The notes under the pieces were generated by a model that worked only from the letters and a program-made list of their open reading frames with translations, was not told the origin of the DNA and made no database searches. A program made the translations under genes and the position numbers. From positions 1 to 37,755 of the forward strand of contig JADMJS010000168.1 of the NCBI GenBank assembly GCA_018780435.1: a stretch of DNA of 37,755 nt, written 5' to 3'. Below, in pieces: positions 1 through 7,403 of the stretch. Positions within the stretch are counted from its first letter, which is position 1. Each line of letters begins with the position of its first letter. The stretch is from Myxococcales bacterium (lineage in GTDB: Bacteria > Myxococcota_A > UBA9042 > GCA-2863065).

Positions 1-101
1 CGAGCGCGCTCTCCCGCGGTCAGGTGCTGGTCCAGGCCGGTACCGCGATGTTGGCTCAGGCCAACGCGGGTCCGCAGGCCGCGCTGCAGCTCCTCGGCTA
101 A
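1..101 (+). CDS. Flagellin C-terminus (partial)
   Basis: This is the 3' end of a gene that begins before the window. Reading from base 3, the last 32 codons give a C-terminal helix (SRGQVLVQAGTAMLAQANAG, then PQAALQLLG and stop at 99-101). This is the typical end of bacterial flagellin, where the C-terminal D0 helix carries an alternation of Gln, Ala and Leu and ends in a short LLG-like tail. Flagellin forms the extracellular filament. The identification rests on this short tail plus the fliD and fliS genes directly downstream. Only the tail is visible, so a hook-associated protein such as FlgL is a less likely alternative. Confidence 0.8.
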   Translation, partial: SALSRGQVLVQAGTAMLAQANAGPQAALQLLG

Positions 102-114
102 GAGACGCCTCTCT

Positions 115-145
115 CGGCGGCGGTGGCCCAAAACCACCGCCGCCG
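115..145 (+). terminator. Hairpin after flagellin gene
   Basis: A perfect 12-bp stem (115-126 pairing with 134-145, CGGCGGCGGTGG/CCACCGCCGCCG) encloses a 7-nt loop, 13 nt after the flagellin stop. No T-run follows, so it is either an intrinsic terminator of the U-poor kind seen in GC-rich genomes or an mRNA-stabilising 3' hairpin. It separates flagellin from the fliD promoter region. Confidence 0.6.
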
Positions 146-274
146 GTGAGGTCTCGCCCCGCCGTTCCGCGACCTGGGAAGCCGGTCGGCTGCTCGCGGT
201 CCAGTGACAGCGGGACTGAACGCGGCGTGAAACGACGCGGCGTGGCGCAGCGAGGCGTAGAACAGAGAAGAAAC

Positions 275-301
275 TAAAGCATTCGCGCCACTGGCCCGAA
301 A
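275..301 (+). promoter_or_regulatory. Candidate sigma28 (FliA-type) promoter for fliD
   Basis: TAAAGCAT at 275-282 and GCCCGAAA at 294-301 are separated by exactly 11 nt. This matches the layout of the flagellar sigma28 consensus (TAAAGTTT-N11-GCCGATAA) in 5 of 8 and 5 of 8 positions. It lies about 110 nt before the fliD start in a 311-nt gap that otherwise holds only the flagellin hairpin. The gene context (late flagellar genes) supports it; no transcription data were available. Confidence 0.5.
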
Positions 302-412
302 GCCCTCTTGCCCCCGTGCGTCTCGCCGCGGGCACCCGGGCGGGCCAGGTCACCGGGTCGGGTCGAACCGGAGTCGCAGGACAAGCTGCGCCGCGCAGAC
401 GAGGAGAAGGTC

Positions 413-1747
413 ATGACGATCCGAACCGGTGGTATCGCCTCAGGGCTCGACACGAACAGCATCATCGACCAGCTCGTCGCCATTGAACGCGCGCCCATCA
501 ACTCTCTAAATACCAAGAAGAATGGGCAGACTGCGCAGATCTCCACCCTCGCGAAGATCAAAGCGGCGCTCCAGAAGATCGAGACCGCCGCCAAGAGCCT
601 GGACACGCAGGCCGAGCTCTTCTCCATGAAGACGACCTCGACCGCAGAGGCGTCTTTCACCGCGAAGGCCGCCGGCAACGCAGGCGCAGGTAGCTACGAC
701 GTCACCGTCACCCAGCTCGCGAAGGCCGCCAAGATGCGCTCAGCGGGCATCGCCAACACCGACCTCGCGGTGAAGTCCGGCACTGTAAACGTGACGCTCA
801 AAGGGGGCGAAGCGCAGAGCTTCTCCATTGCCGCCGGCGACAAGCTGGCGGACGTCGCGGCGAAGTTCAACGAACAGATCGACGGCGCGACGGCGACGGT
901 CATCAACGACGGGACCACCAGCTACATTACCTTCACGTCGGACGAGACCGGCTTCCGAAAGGACCAGACGCCTGCCGACGCGCTCGTCGTCGACTTCGCC
1001 TACACGGGCGCGGTTGGAAACGAGATCGCGCTGTCGACCGTCCAAGCGGCCCAGAACGCCGCGTTCACGCTCGACGGGCTCCCCGTCACCTCGGAGCTCA
1101 ACGACGTCACCAGCGCGATTACGGGCGTGACGTTGACGCTGAAGAAGGAGACCACGCAGGCGGAGAAGCTGAAGGTCGAGACGGACCCGGCGGCGGTCGA
1201 GACGAAGCTGAAGGCCCTCGTGGATGCCTACAACGAAGCCGTCGAGATGGTCACCAAAGAGACGACCGTCAACCCGACCTCCGACCGGCGAAAGACCCTG
1301 GCGGGCGATGCGACGGTGCGCGGGATTCGGAACGCGCTCTCGGGGGCCTCGACCGGCTCCATCGCGTCCATGGCCAACACCCCCTTTCCGAGCCTCGCAT
1401 CCATCGGCATCAAGACGGACGCGACCGGCAAGCTCTCCATTGACTCGACCAAGCTCGGGACCGCGCTGGCCACGAGCCCGACGGCCATCTCGAAGCTGAT
1501 GAACGCCGATGATGGCATCTTGGGTCGCATCAAGACGGCGACCAAGTCCTACACCGACGCCGACGGCATGCTGACGAATCGCTCTAAGGGCCTCACCGAC
1601 TCCGTAAAGGGTATCGACGCCCGCATCGCATCGCTCGAAACCCGCGTCGAGACTTACAAGGCCCAGCTCGTGAAACAGTTCACGTCCATGGAGTCGGCGC
1701 TCTCGAAAATACAGAGCCAAGGTAACGCGATCTCGGGCTGGATCTGA
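413..1747 (+). CDS. fliD: Flagellar filament cap protein FliD
   Basis: FliD (HAP2) forms the cap at the tip of the flagellar filament and helps exported flagellin subunits fold into place. The 444-residue protein starts MTIRTGGIASGLDTNSIIDQ, the classic FliD N-terminus, which with the following helix (to about residue 105) matches the FliD_N region. The middle is Thr/Ala/Asp-rich. The last 200 residues (a hook-IN-like stretch, then coiled helices ending in KIQSQGNAISGWI) match FliD_C. The open frame extends upstream to 308, but the ATG at 413 is chosen because GAGGAGAAGG stands just before it and the family N-terminus begins there. It is followed by fliS after 45 nt, the usual flagellin-fliD-fliS order. 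Length is normal for the family. Confidence 0.95.
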   Translation: MTIRTGGIASGLDTNSIIDQLVAIERAPINSLNTKKNGQTAQISTLAKIKAALQKIETAAKSLDTQAELFSMKTTSTAEASFTAKAAGNAGAGSYDVTVTQLAKAAKMRSAGIANTDLAVKSGTVNVTLKGGEAQSFSIAAGDKLADVAAKFNEQIDGATATVINDGTTSYITFTSDETGFRKDQTPADALVVDFAYTGAVGNEIALSTVQAAQNAAFTLDGLPVTSELNDVTSAITGVTLTLKKETTQAEKLKVETDPAAVETKLKALVDAYNEAVEMVTKETTVNPTSDRRKTLAGDATVRGIRNALSGASTGSIASMANTPFPSLASIGIKTDATGKLSIDSTKLGTALATSPTAISKLMNADDGILGRIKTATKSYTDADGMLTNRSKGLTDSVKGIDARIASLETRVETYKAQLVKQFTSMESALSKIQSQGNAISGWI

Positions 1748-1792
1748 TGCCTGGTCGCCGCGTAACTGAACGTTCCCGGAGGAAGTGACGAC

Positions 1793-2176
1793 ATGAACGC
1801 CCACGCCGAGTATTTGAAGACCAAAGTCCTGACGGCCTCGCCTGGCGAGCTCGTCGTCATGCTCTACGACGCCCTCTTTCAGAAGATTCGTGGCGCCAAG
1901 ATGTTCATGGAGGACCAGAACTGGGCCCGAACGGGTCTCCTCCTCGGGCAATGTCAGGACATCCTCACGGAGCTCATGAGTAGCTTGCGCCCGGAGCATT
2001 ACCCAGAGCTCGCCCGTAACCTCTACGCTCTCTACGCCTTTGCCAAGCAATCGCTTGTGGAGGCGCTCGGCACGAAGAACATGAACCTTCTCGATGACGT
2101 GATCCGGGTGCTCGAACCCCTGCGCGAGGCGTGGTTCGAGGCCGAGAAGCAGCTCCGCGGAGCGAGGCCCCAATGA
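1793..2176 (+). CDS. fliS: Flagellin export chaperone FliS
   Basis: FliS is a small cytosolic helical-bundle chaperone that binds the C-terminal helix of flagellin and delivers it to the flagellar type III export gate. The 127-residue product has the family hallmarks: an N-terminal segment with Tyr (AEYLKTKVLTASPGELVVML), then YDALFQKIRGA and a C-terminal helix containing EPLREAWFEA. A good ribosome binding site (GGAGGA at 1778-1783) precedes the ATG. It lies 45 nt after fliD, and its stop overlaps the next start (ATGA), so the two downstream genes are probably translationally coupled. Length is typical. Confidence 0.94.
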   Translation: MNAHAEYLKTKVLTASPGELVVMLYDALFQKIRGAKMFMEDQNWARTGLLLGQCQDILTELMSSLRPEHYPELARNLYALYAFAKQSLVEALGTKNMNLLDDVIRVLEPLREAWFEAEKQLRGARPQ

Positions 2177-2496
2177 TGACGCCAGCCTCAACGTCCGTCG
2201 ACGTCCTGAAGACGCGACTCGACGATGTCCACACCGCGATCTTGCGCGCTCTCGACACGGGCGACCGCGAGCGAGTCCTCGTCCTGGTCGAGTCACGAGA
2301 GGTCGACGTTCGCACCCTCGTCGGCCTGCTCCAGCAAGACGACACTCTCCGCGACTGGACACGCCGATACCTTGAGCGCGAGCGCGCTGTCACAGCCCGC
2401 ATCATCGTCGAACGCGACGAAGTGCGTCACTGTATACAGAACCTCGGTACGGCGCATTCGGTGCACAAAGCCTACGCCTCCGGCGGCATGCGCTGA
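2173..2496 (+). CDS. FliT-like small flagellar protein
   Basis: This 107-residue, mainly helical, charged protein starts at the ATG overlapping the fliS stop (ATGA at 2173-2176). A second ATG directly follows at 2176. The open frame reaches further upstream, but that part overlaps fliS. Sequence similarity to FliT is not obvious by eye. The assignment comes from the position directly after fliS, the small size, and the two long predicted helices (about 8-45 and 55-90) rich in Arg, Glu and Leu. FliT proteins are cytosolic chaperones for FliD and can also regulate flagellar transcription. It ends 12 nt before the convergent stop of the barrel gene, with no clear terminator between them. Confidence 0.6.
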   Translation: MMTPASTSVDVLKTRLDDVHTAILRALDTGDRERVLVLVESREVDVRTLVGLLQQDDTLRDWTRRYLERERAVTARIIVERDEVRHCIQNLGTAHSVHKAYASGGMR

Positions 2497-2508
2497 ACCT
2501 CTGCTACG

Positions 2509-3678
2509 TTAGAAAGCGCCCACGAGCCCGAGGTGAATGGCCACCTCGTCGGCGAAGTCGCTGAAGTCGTAGAACTCGACGCTCGTCTTCAAGCGAAGCC
2601 ACGTCATCGGGGACCACGCGAGTCCCAGTGTGTAGCGGAGGATCATGCTGTCCGAACGGAGCGCACTCCCTTCGGCCACGTTCCCACGGCGCCGTAGACC
2701 GTCAAAACGAGCGACGAGGTCGAGGCCCGTATAGACGGGATATTCGGTCTCGGCGTACCACCCTTCTTTCAGGGATCCATCGTCGTAGCCATCTTGGCCG
2801 GGGCCATAGAGGAGCGACGTCTCGGGCGTGTCGCCGAGCGCCATCTCCGTGTAACGCGCGAGGTACTCCATTCGGAGCACCCAACGCTCGACCTTGAGCA
2901 CGAGGTCGGCGCCGAGGATGAGGACGTCGAGGCGGCTATCGGGATCGTAGCGCCCCCACATGCCCGAAGCACCCAACGTCAAGACGCCGAGCCCGTCTCC
3001 GAAACGTGTCGCGAGTGCGAGACGGCCACCGGCGGTCGGTTGCGAGTTGTTGTCGACATAGTAAAGCGCGGGCGACCGCGACGCGATGAAGTCGACATCG
3101 GTGGCGTCGGCTGGACCACGGAGGCCGCCGATCACATACGCCGCGTAGTCGAGCTCGACCTGTTCACCGAGCTCGAAGGTCCCACGGAGCTCGATACCAT
3201 TGTCAACGTATGGCGCCGGCAAGACGGACATGTTCCACTCGCGCAACCGCAGCATGCGGCCCATGTCGTAGGGCAGCGGCTTGTCCGAGGTTCGGTGGTT
3301 CGCCGGATCGTGGCGATCGGGGAAGTCGCCGAAGCTCGGCGTGAAGCGCCCCGCCCGGATGCTGAACGCGTCACTAACCCGCACGTCCATGTAGGCCATG
3401 CCCATCTCAAAGCCGTGGCAGCCGTAACAAGCCTTCACGGAGAACGCGAGGTGGTCGTTCACATCGACGTTCGCCTTGAGAGACAGCTCCGTCGTAAAGC
3501 CGTCGAAGGTGAAGTCGCGAGCCTCGGGTTCGGTGGCGACGAGCAGATAGTCGAGCTGGGCGCTCCCCGAGAAGGTGCGTTCGATGGCGTGACCGTCCGT
3601 CGTCATCATGACGGGGATCGCGACGACGGCGCCGAGCGCGAGGACGAGAACGGCGCGGACGACTCGGGACGCGTTCAT
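2509..3678 (-). CDS. Outer-membrane beta-barrel protein with a CxxCH motif
   Basis: The 389-residue protein begins with a signal peptide (MNASRVVRAVLVLALGAVVA and on). Alternating amphipathic strands with Tyr/Phe/Arg turns (AFSIRAGRFTPSFGDFPDRH, WVLRMEYLARYTEM, LRLKTSVEFYDFSDF) follow, and it ends in Phe, as outer-membrane barrels do. Near residue 84 it carries CYGCH, a haem-c attachment motif that is unusual in a barrel. Whether haem is attached is unknown. The ATG at 3678 is chosen over an upstream start at 3702 because it has an AAGGAG site and overlaps the upstream cytochrome-like gene by ATGA. The pairing suggests an electron-transfer or haem-handling role at the outer membrane. That is inference; a plain porin is the alternative. 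Confidence 0.72.
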   Translation of the reverse strand: MNASRVVRAVLVLALGAVVAIPVMMTTDGHAIERTFSGSAQLDYLLVATEPEARDFTFDGFTTELSLKANVDVNDHLAFSVKACYGCHGFEMGMAYMDVRVSDAFSIRAGRFTPSFGDFPDRHDPANHRTSDKPLPYDMGRMLRLREWNMSVLPAPYVDNGIELRGTFELGEQVELDYAAYVIGGLRGPADATDVDFIASRSPALYYVDNNSQPTAGGRLALATRFGDGLGVLTLGASGMWGRYDPDSRLDVLILGADLVLKVERWVLRMEYLARYTEMALGDTPETSLLYGPGQDGYDDGSLKEGWYAETEYPVYTGLDLVARFDGLRRRGNVAEGSALRSDSMILRYTLGLAWSPMTWLRLKTSVEFYDFSDFADEVAIHLGLVGAF

Positions 3679-4139
3679 GGCAAGGCTCCTTCCGCGATCC
3701 AATCCGCGACGAGGCCCCGCTCCTCATCCGTGAGAAAGGGGGGGCCGTCGAAGGGCATGCGCACCCCGACCGGTGGGCTCCGGCCCGTCTTTTGATAGAG
3801 GAGGCTGTCGCACGGCTGACCGGGCGTCACGAGCGCGCCCGCGGAGTTCACGCCGCCGGCCAGCGCCGCGTCCCGAGTGGTCAGATCGAGTCCACCGACC
3901 TGAAAGCCGATGTTGCCGGCCGAGCTGCCGCCGGCGCCGCTGTTCGGATCGTGGCACGGGACGCACTTCGGCATGATCACCTTCGGGTAGAGGTCGCGGC
4001 TGAACGACACCGACGTGCCGGGATCGGAGTCTACGTTCACGCAACGTTCAATCTGGGCCGTACCCACATCGGGAGCGAGCTCGCACCCGGCGAGCGTGGC
4101 GGCGACGACAAACGGACGAAGGAGCCGAAGGTCCATCAT
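3675..4139 (-). CDS. Mono-haem c-type cytochrome-like lipoprotein
   Basis: The 154-residue product has a lipoprotein signal with lipobox LAGC (Cys19), so it is probably anchored to a membrane and faces the periplasm or the cell surface. A single haem-c binding motif CVPCH is at 59-63. RMPF (Met128), where cytochrome c domains place the distal axial ligand, is followed by a C-terminal helix (LTDEERGLVADWIAEGA), giving a compact cytochrome c fold like those of planctomycete and myxococcal cytochromes. Both ends overlap neighbours by 4 nt (ATGA), which indicates one transcript with the lipoprotein upstream and the CxxCH barrel downstream. The start is either of two adjacent ATGs (4139 or 4136). 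Confidence 0.8.
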   Translation of the reverse strand: MMDLRLLRPFVVAATLAGCELAPDVGTAQIERCVNVDSDPGTSVSFSRDLYPKVIMPKCVPCHDPNSGAGGSSAGNIGFQVGGLDLTTRDAALAGGVNSAGALVTPGQPCDSLLYQKTGRSPPVGVRMPFDGPPFLTDEERGLVADWIAEGALP

Positions 4140-5137
4140 AGCGTGGGCTCCGGCTCGAAGGGGCAGTTGATGATGAACGGCGTCACTTCGAAGGCGACGA
4201 CCTTGCCGGCGATGGGCGAGATGGTGCCGTCCTCCGCCGTATCGAAGACGTCCGAGGACGCCTTGATGTCCGAGAGCTTCTCGTCCTGATTCGTGTCGAT
4301 GGACACGGTCTCTTTCGGGACCACGACGCGGACGAGCTGCCAGACCGGGGTCTCGCTCGGGTGGCCCGGCCCGAATGGGAAGAGGTTGTTGGAGTCGTTC
4401 GCGTCGCCGTCGCCCGTCAGATCGACGCCGCGTGCGCGCTCGTCGATGGGCTCTTCGCCTTCGCGGCGGAGCTGAAAGACCCGGGAGATCGGCGCTGTCG
4501 CGTTCTCCCCGGCCTTCGTGAAGTTCCCGAGCCCATGGAGCGGCACCTTGACGCCGCGATAATAGGCTCGGCCAGCGGGCACGTCTCCGTCGCGTGTCTC
4601 GAGGACGACGTCGGGATGGACGATGAGGCAGTCGCCGATGAGCCCCGTATCTTCCGGCTCGCCGACGAGCCCAGCCTCTTGGGCATCTTGGAGCGCGGCG
4701 ACGGACGTGATCGCCTCACCAGCCCAGAGGTCCGTGACCGGGACGAAGTGGATGGTCCAGATCGGTGTGTAGCCCGGATCGCCTGGGATGGCGTCCACGA
4801 TGTAGGGGTGTGGGAGTGCGGTGGTGGTCCCGTCCGCGCCTTTCTCGACGAGCGCGTAGAGAGGCAACGTGCTGCCGTCGACGAAGCCGACGTTCCAGTA
4901 CCAGATCCGCTTCCCACCGGCGAACGCCGAACGCCGAACGATGCGACGCTCGAGCTGGTCACCGGCGTCGATCGCGGCCAGCCACGCCGGCTTGGAGTCG
5001 ATGTCAGGGACCTCCTCCGGCGCCGGGAAGGTCACGGCGACCTTGGGCACGGTGTCGTCGACGAGCGGATCGAGGCAGCCGGTGAGCAGCGTCGTCGCGA
5101 GCGCGACTCCGGTGGCCCGGAGTGAGGGGAAGGGCAT
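4136..5137 (-). CDS. Hypothetical lipoprotein of the kinase-cytochrome operon
   Basis: The 333-residue protein has a lipobox (LLTGC, Cys21) and no membrane segments after it. I do not recognise a family. The mature part is acidic and has many short beta-like stretches with Trp/Tyr (KRIWYWNVGFVDG, TPIWTIHFVPVTDLWAGEAI). A calcium-binding-looking run DLTGDGDANDSNN around residues 240-252 is followed by TNQDEKLSD. Two mature cysteines (about 169 and 326) could form a disulfide. Its start overlaps the kinase stop by one base (TGATG), and its stop overlaps the cytochrome start. It is therefore part of the same operon and probably an envelope partner of the cytochrome and barrel. Confidence 0.75.
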   Translation of the reverse strand: MPFPSLRATGVALATTLLTGCLDPLVDDTVPKVAVTFPAPEEVPDIDSKPAWLAAIDAGDQLERRIVRRSAFAGGKRIWYWNVGFVDGSTLPLYALVEKGADGTTTALPHPYIVDAIPGDPGYTPIWTIHFVPVTDLWAGEAITSVAALQDAQEAGLVGEPEDTGLIGDCLIVHPDVVLETRDGDVPAGRAYYRGVKVPLHGLGNFTKAGENATAPISRVFQLRREGEEPIDERARGVDLTGDGDANDSNNLFPFGPGHPSETPVWQLVRVVVPKETVSIDTNQDEKLSDIKASSDVFDTAEDGTISPIAGKVVAFEVTPFIINCPFEPEPTL

Positions 5138-7158
5138 CAGGGATCCTCCGGCGCACGGAACGCGATCTTGAAGCTCACTTCGACCGTGCCGGTGTCAGGG
5201 CGCACTCTAGAACGCAATGAAGACAGCACCTTACGAACACAAGCATCGAGCCCCGCGACCGGCGAACCCGTTACACGGACGTCGCGGAAGAGGCCGTCTT
5301 CATCGACGGTCAGGTGCACCGATGCGCTCCCGGCGCGCCCTGCCCCACCCGCCGTCGACTTGAAGCAGTCGCGGAAGTCACCGGCGCTGCGGTCAACGGG
5401 CCGCTTCACCTCACTCGCTGGGAGGCTCCCGACCACCGATATCTTGCCGACGCTCACCGCCGCTTCGGCGAAGGTAGCCGGTCGAAGCTCCGCTACGGGC
5501 TCGGCGGGCTTCACCTCAGCGGGCTTCACCTCCGCGGGCTTTACCTCGGCCGGCTTCACTTCGGCCGGCTTCACTTCGGCCGGCTTCACTTCGGCCGGCT
5601 TCACCTCGGCGGGCTTCACCTCGGCGGGCTTCACCTCGGCGGGCTTCACCTCGGTGGGTTTCGCCGGCTTCACGGGCACCTTCTCGGGGACACGCGCGGC
5701 CGGGATCGCCCCTGCGGGCGCGACGGCGGAGGGCGCGAGGGCGGTGGGCGCGAGGGTGGCGGACGCGACGTCGATACCCCAACGGTCGCGACGCAGGGAC
5801 TCCCCATCGGGATCGCGGAGGGCAGTGTCCACGCTCTCGGCCGGGGCCGGGAGCGACGGGGCCGGGGGGGGAAGCGCCGGGGCCGGGGGGGGGAGCGACG
5901 GGGCCGGGGTGGGAAGAGACGGGGCCGACGCCGCGAGCGCGCCCGCGGCGGGAGAATCCGGGCGCGGCGCCGCGGCGGCCGATGGCACACTCGGCGGCAC
6001 AACAGCCACGGACGCTGACGGGGTCGATGGCTCCTCCCGGCGCCGGAGGAGCACCGTGGCGAGCACGATCGCGGCGACGAGCGCTGCGGCGCCGAGGATG
6101 ACGACGAGCCGACGCCCCCCGCTGCTGTCCCCGGGCCTGAGGTCGAGTGTTGCGGACGACGGCGAGAGTCGGCTTTGAGGCGTCTGCGCCGGACCCGACT
6201 GCGCGTCTTGCCCGACGCCTTGGGTGAGGTTCACGGGTGGCTGGAGAAACGGCGACGTCGTGAGCCCGGGGACCGACTCGAGGAGGGCCTTTCGCATCTC
6301 GCGGGCGGACTGAAAACGCGCCGCCGGATCTTTGCTGAGGGCCTGAAGGACCACGGCTTCGAGCCGCGGTGACAGGTCCGGGCGATGTTGACGCGGCGGG
6401 ACCGGGGCATCGAGGACGTGCGCCATGAGCACCGCGATGTCGTCACCACCGCCGTCGAAGAGGACTTTGCCCGTAAGCGCCCGGTAGAGGATGACACCGC
6501 AGGCGTAGATGTCTGTGCGCGGGTCGAGCGGCAAGTTGCGCGCCTGTTCGGGCGCCATGTAGAGCGGTGTCCCGATGACGGAGCCGATGTCGGTGAGCTT
6601 GGGGCCGTCCTCGTCCGTGTCAACGGCGCGCTTGGCGATGCCGAAGTCACAGACCTTGACCTGATCGGTGAGGCTGCCGTCGTCGTCCTGCTCCTGCTTC
6701 AGGAGGATGTTCTCCGGCTTCATGTCGCGATGGATGATGCCGCGCTCGTGGGCCGCCTGAAGCGCAGCGAGCGCTTGCGCCATGATGCGCACGGCGCGCA
6801 TCTCGGGGAGCGCGCGTTCGGCGACGAGCAGATCGAAGAGCGTGCGCCCCTCGACGTACTCCATCACGATGAAGAAGCTGCCGTTGTCGGAGCCGAAGTC
6901 GAGGACCTGCACGCTGTTGCCGTGTTGGAGCTCGCTCGCCGCGAGGGCCTCCCGGCGGAGGCGCTCCGTCGCTCGCACGTCTGACGAGAGATTGTCGGCC
7001 AGGACCTTGATGGCGACGATGCGGCTCAGGGCGGTGTGGCGAGCCCGATAGACCGTGCCCATCGCGCCCGACCCGAGGGTGCCGAGCAGCTCGTACTTGC
7101 CGTCGGCCAGCATTCGCGGGAGCGCGTTGCTGTTCTCCAATGTCGGGCCGTTCGCCAT
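5137..7158 (-). CDS. Membrane Ser/Thr protein kinase with TonB/AgmX-like tail
   Basis: This is a PknB-type kinase of about 673 residues. The catalytic domain (about 22-292) has the Gly loop GSGAMG, Lys51 in VAIKVL, HRDMKPEN (Asp145), DFG (Asp171) and APE, so it looks active. A single membrane helix (about 350-371) is followed by a Pro/Ala-rich linker and ten KP(A/T)EV pentapeptides. A C-terminal domain of about 85 residues has Cys pairs and a beta-beta-alpha-beta pattern (SASVHLTVDEDGLFRDVRVT) like the AgmX/PglI or TonB C-terminal fold. The linker looks long enough to cross the periplasm. A TTG at 7170 could also start it; the ATG at 7158 is preferred although neither has a clear ribosome site. 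It heads the overlapping operon. Confidence 0.9.
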   Translation of the reverse strand: MANGPTLENSNALPRMLADGKYELLGTLGSGAMGTVYRARHTALSRIVAIKVLADNLSSDVRATERLRREALAASELQHGNSVQVLDFGSDNGSFFIVMEYVEGRTLFDLLVAERALPEMRAVRIMAQALAALQAAHERGIIHRDMKPENILLKQEQDDDGSLTDQVKVCDFGIAKRAVDTDEDGPKLTDIGSVIGTPLYMAPEQARNLPLDPRTDIYACGVILYRALTGKVLFDGGGDDIAVLMAHVLDAPVPPRQHRPDLSPRLEAVVLQALSKDPAARFQSAREMRKALLESVPGLTTSPFLQPPVNLTQGVGQDAQSGPAQTPQSRLSPSSATLDLRPGDSSGGRRLVVILGAAALVAAIVLATVLLRRREEPSTPSASVAVVPPSVPSAAAAPRPDSPAAGALAASAPSLPTPAPSLPPPAPALPPPAPSLPAPAESVDTALRDPDGESLRRDRWGIDVASATLAPTALAPSAVAPAGAIPAARVPEKVPVKPAKPTEVKPAEVKPAEVKPAEVKPAEVKPAEVKPAEVKPAEVKPAEVKPAEVKPAEPVAELRPATFAEAAVSVGKISVVGSLPASEVKRPVDRSAGDFRDCFKSTAGGAGRAGSASVHLTVDEDGLFRDVRVTGSPVAGLDACVRKVLSSLRSRVRPDTGTVEVSFKIAFRAPEDP
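5505..5655 (-). repeat. Ten tandem 15-bp units encoding KP(A/T)EV
   Basis: Ten head-to-tail 15-bp units lie inside the kinase gene and each encodes the pentapeptide KPAEV (the first KPTEV). Units differ only at a few third positions (CTCGGC, TTCGGC, CTCCGC), with four neighbouring units identical. That is a sign of recent slipped-strand copying. The alternation of Lys and Glu with Pro resembles TonB-type rigid linkers that span the periplasm. Unit number changes would keep the frame and alter only reach. Confidence 0.9.
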
Positions 7159-7262
7159 GCGCGGTGCCAATCTCAGCGTCCCGCAGCGCTCCGGCGCGTG
7201 GGGCTCCGTCGACGTCCGTCGTCGATGAACCTCGCGCGGCCCCGGTGCTGGGGGAAAGGCCG

Positions 7263-7291
7263 ACTATATCGGATGGGGCGTGCACCGTCAT
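7263..7291 (-). promoter_or_regulatory. Candidate sigma70 promoter for kinase operon
   Basis: On the minus strand ATGACG (7291-7286) and TATAGT (7268-7263) are separated by 17 nt. This gives 4/6 and 5/6 matches to TTGACA/TATAAT with ideal spacing. The predicted transcript would start near 7256 and carry a leader of about 100 nt before the kinase ATG. It lies in the 245-nt divergent gap between the kinase operon and the radical SAM operon. Confidence 0.5.
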
Positions 7292-7403
7292 TTCTTTCGG
7301 GGCCCGAGCGCGCGCGAGGTCGCGTCGGTCTCGGGAGCGCCCACGAACCGCGACGCGACAATTCGAGTTCTTGCCTACGCGCCATTCGGAGTAGACTTGA
7401 GAA

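Noticed and set aside
740..2362. Minus-strand frame of 540 codons across fliD, fliS and the FliT-like gene
   Set aside because: It spans three recognised genes on the other strand and its product is Arg-rich without domains, as expected for a shadow in GC-rich DNA.
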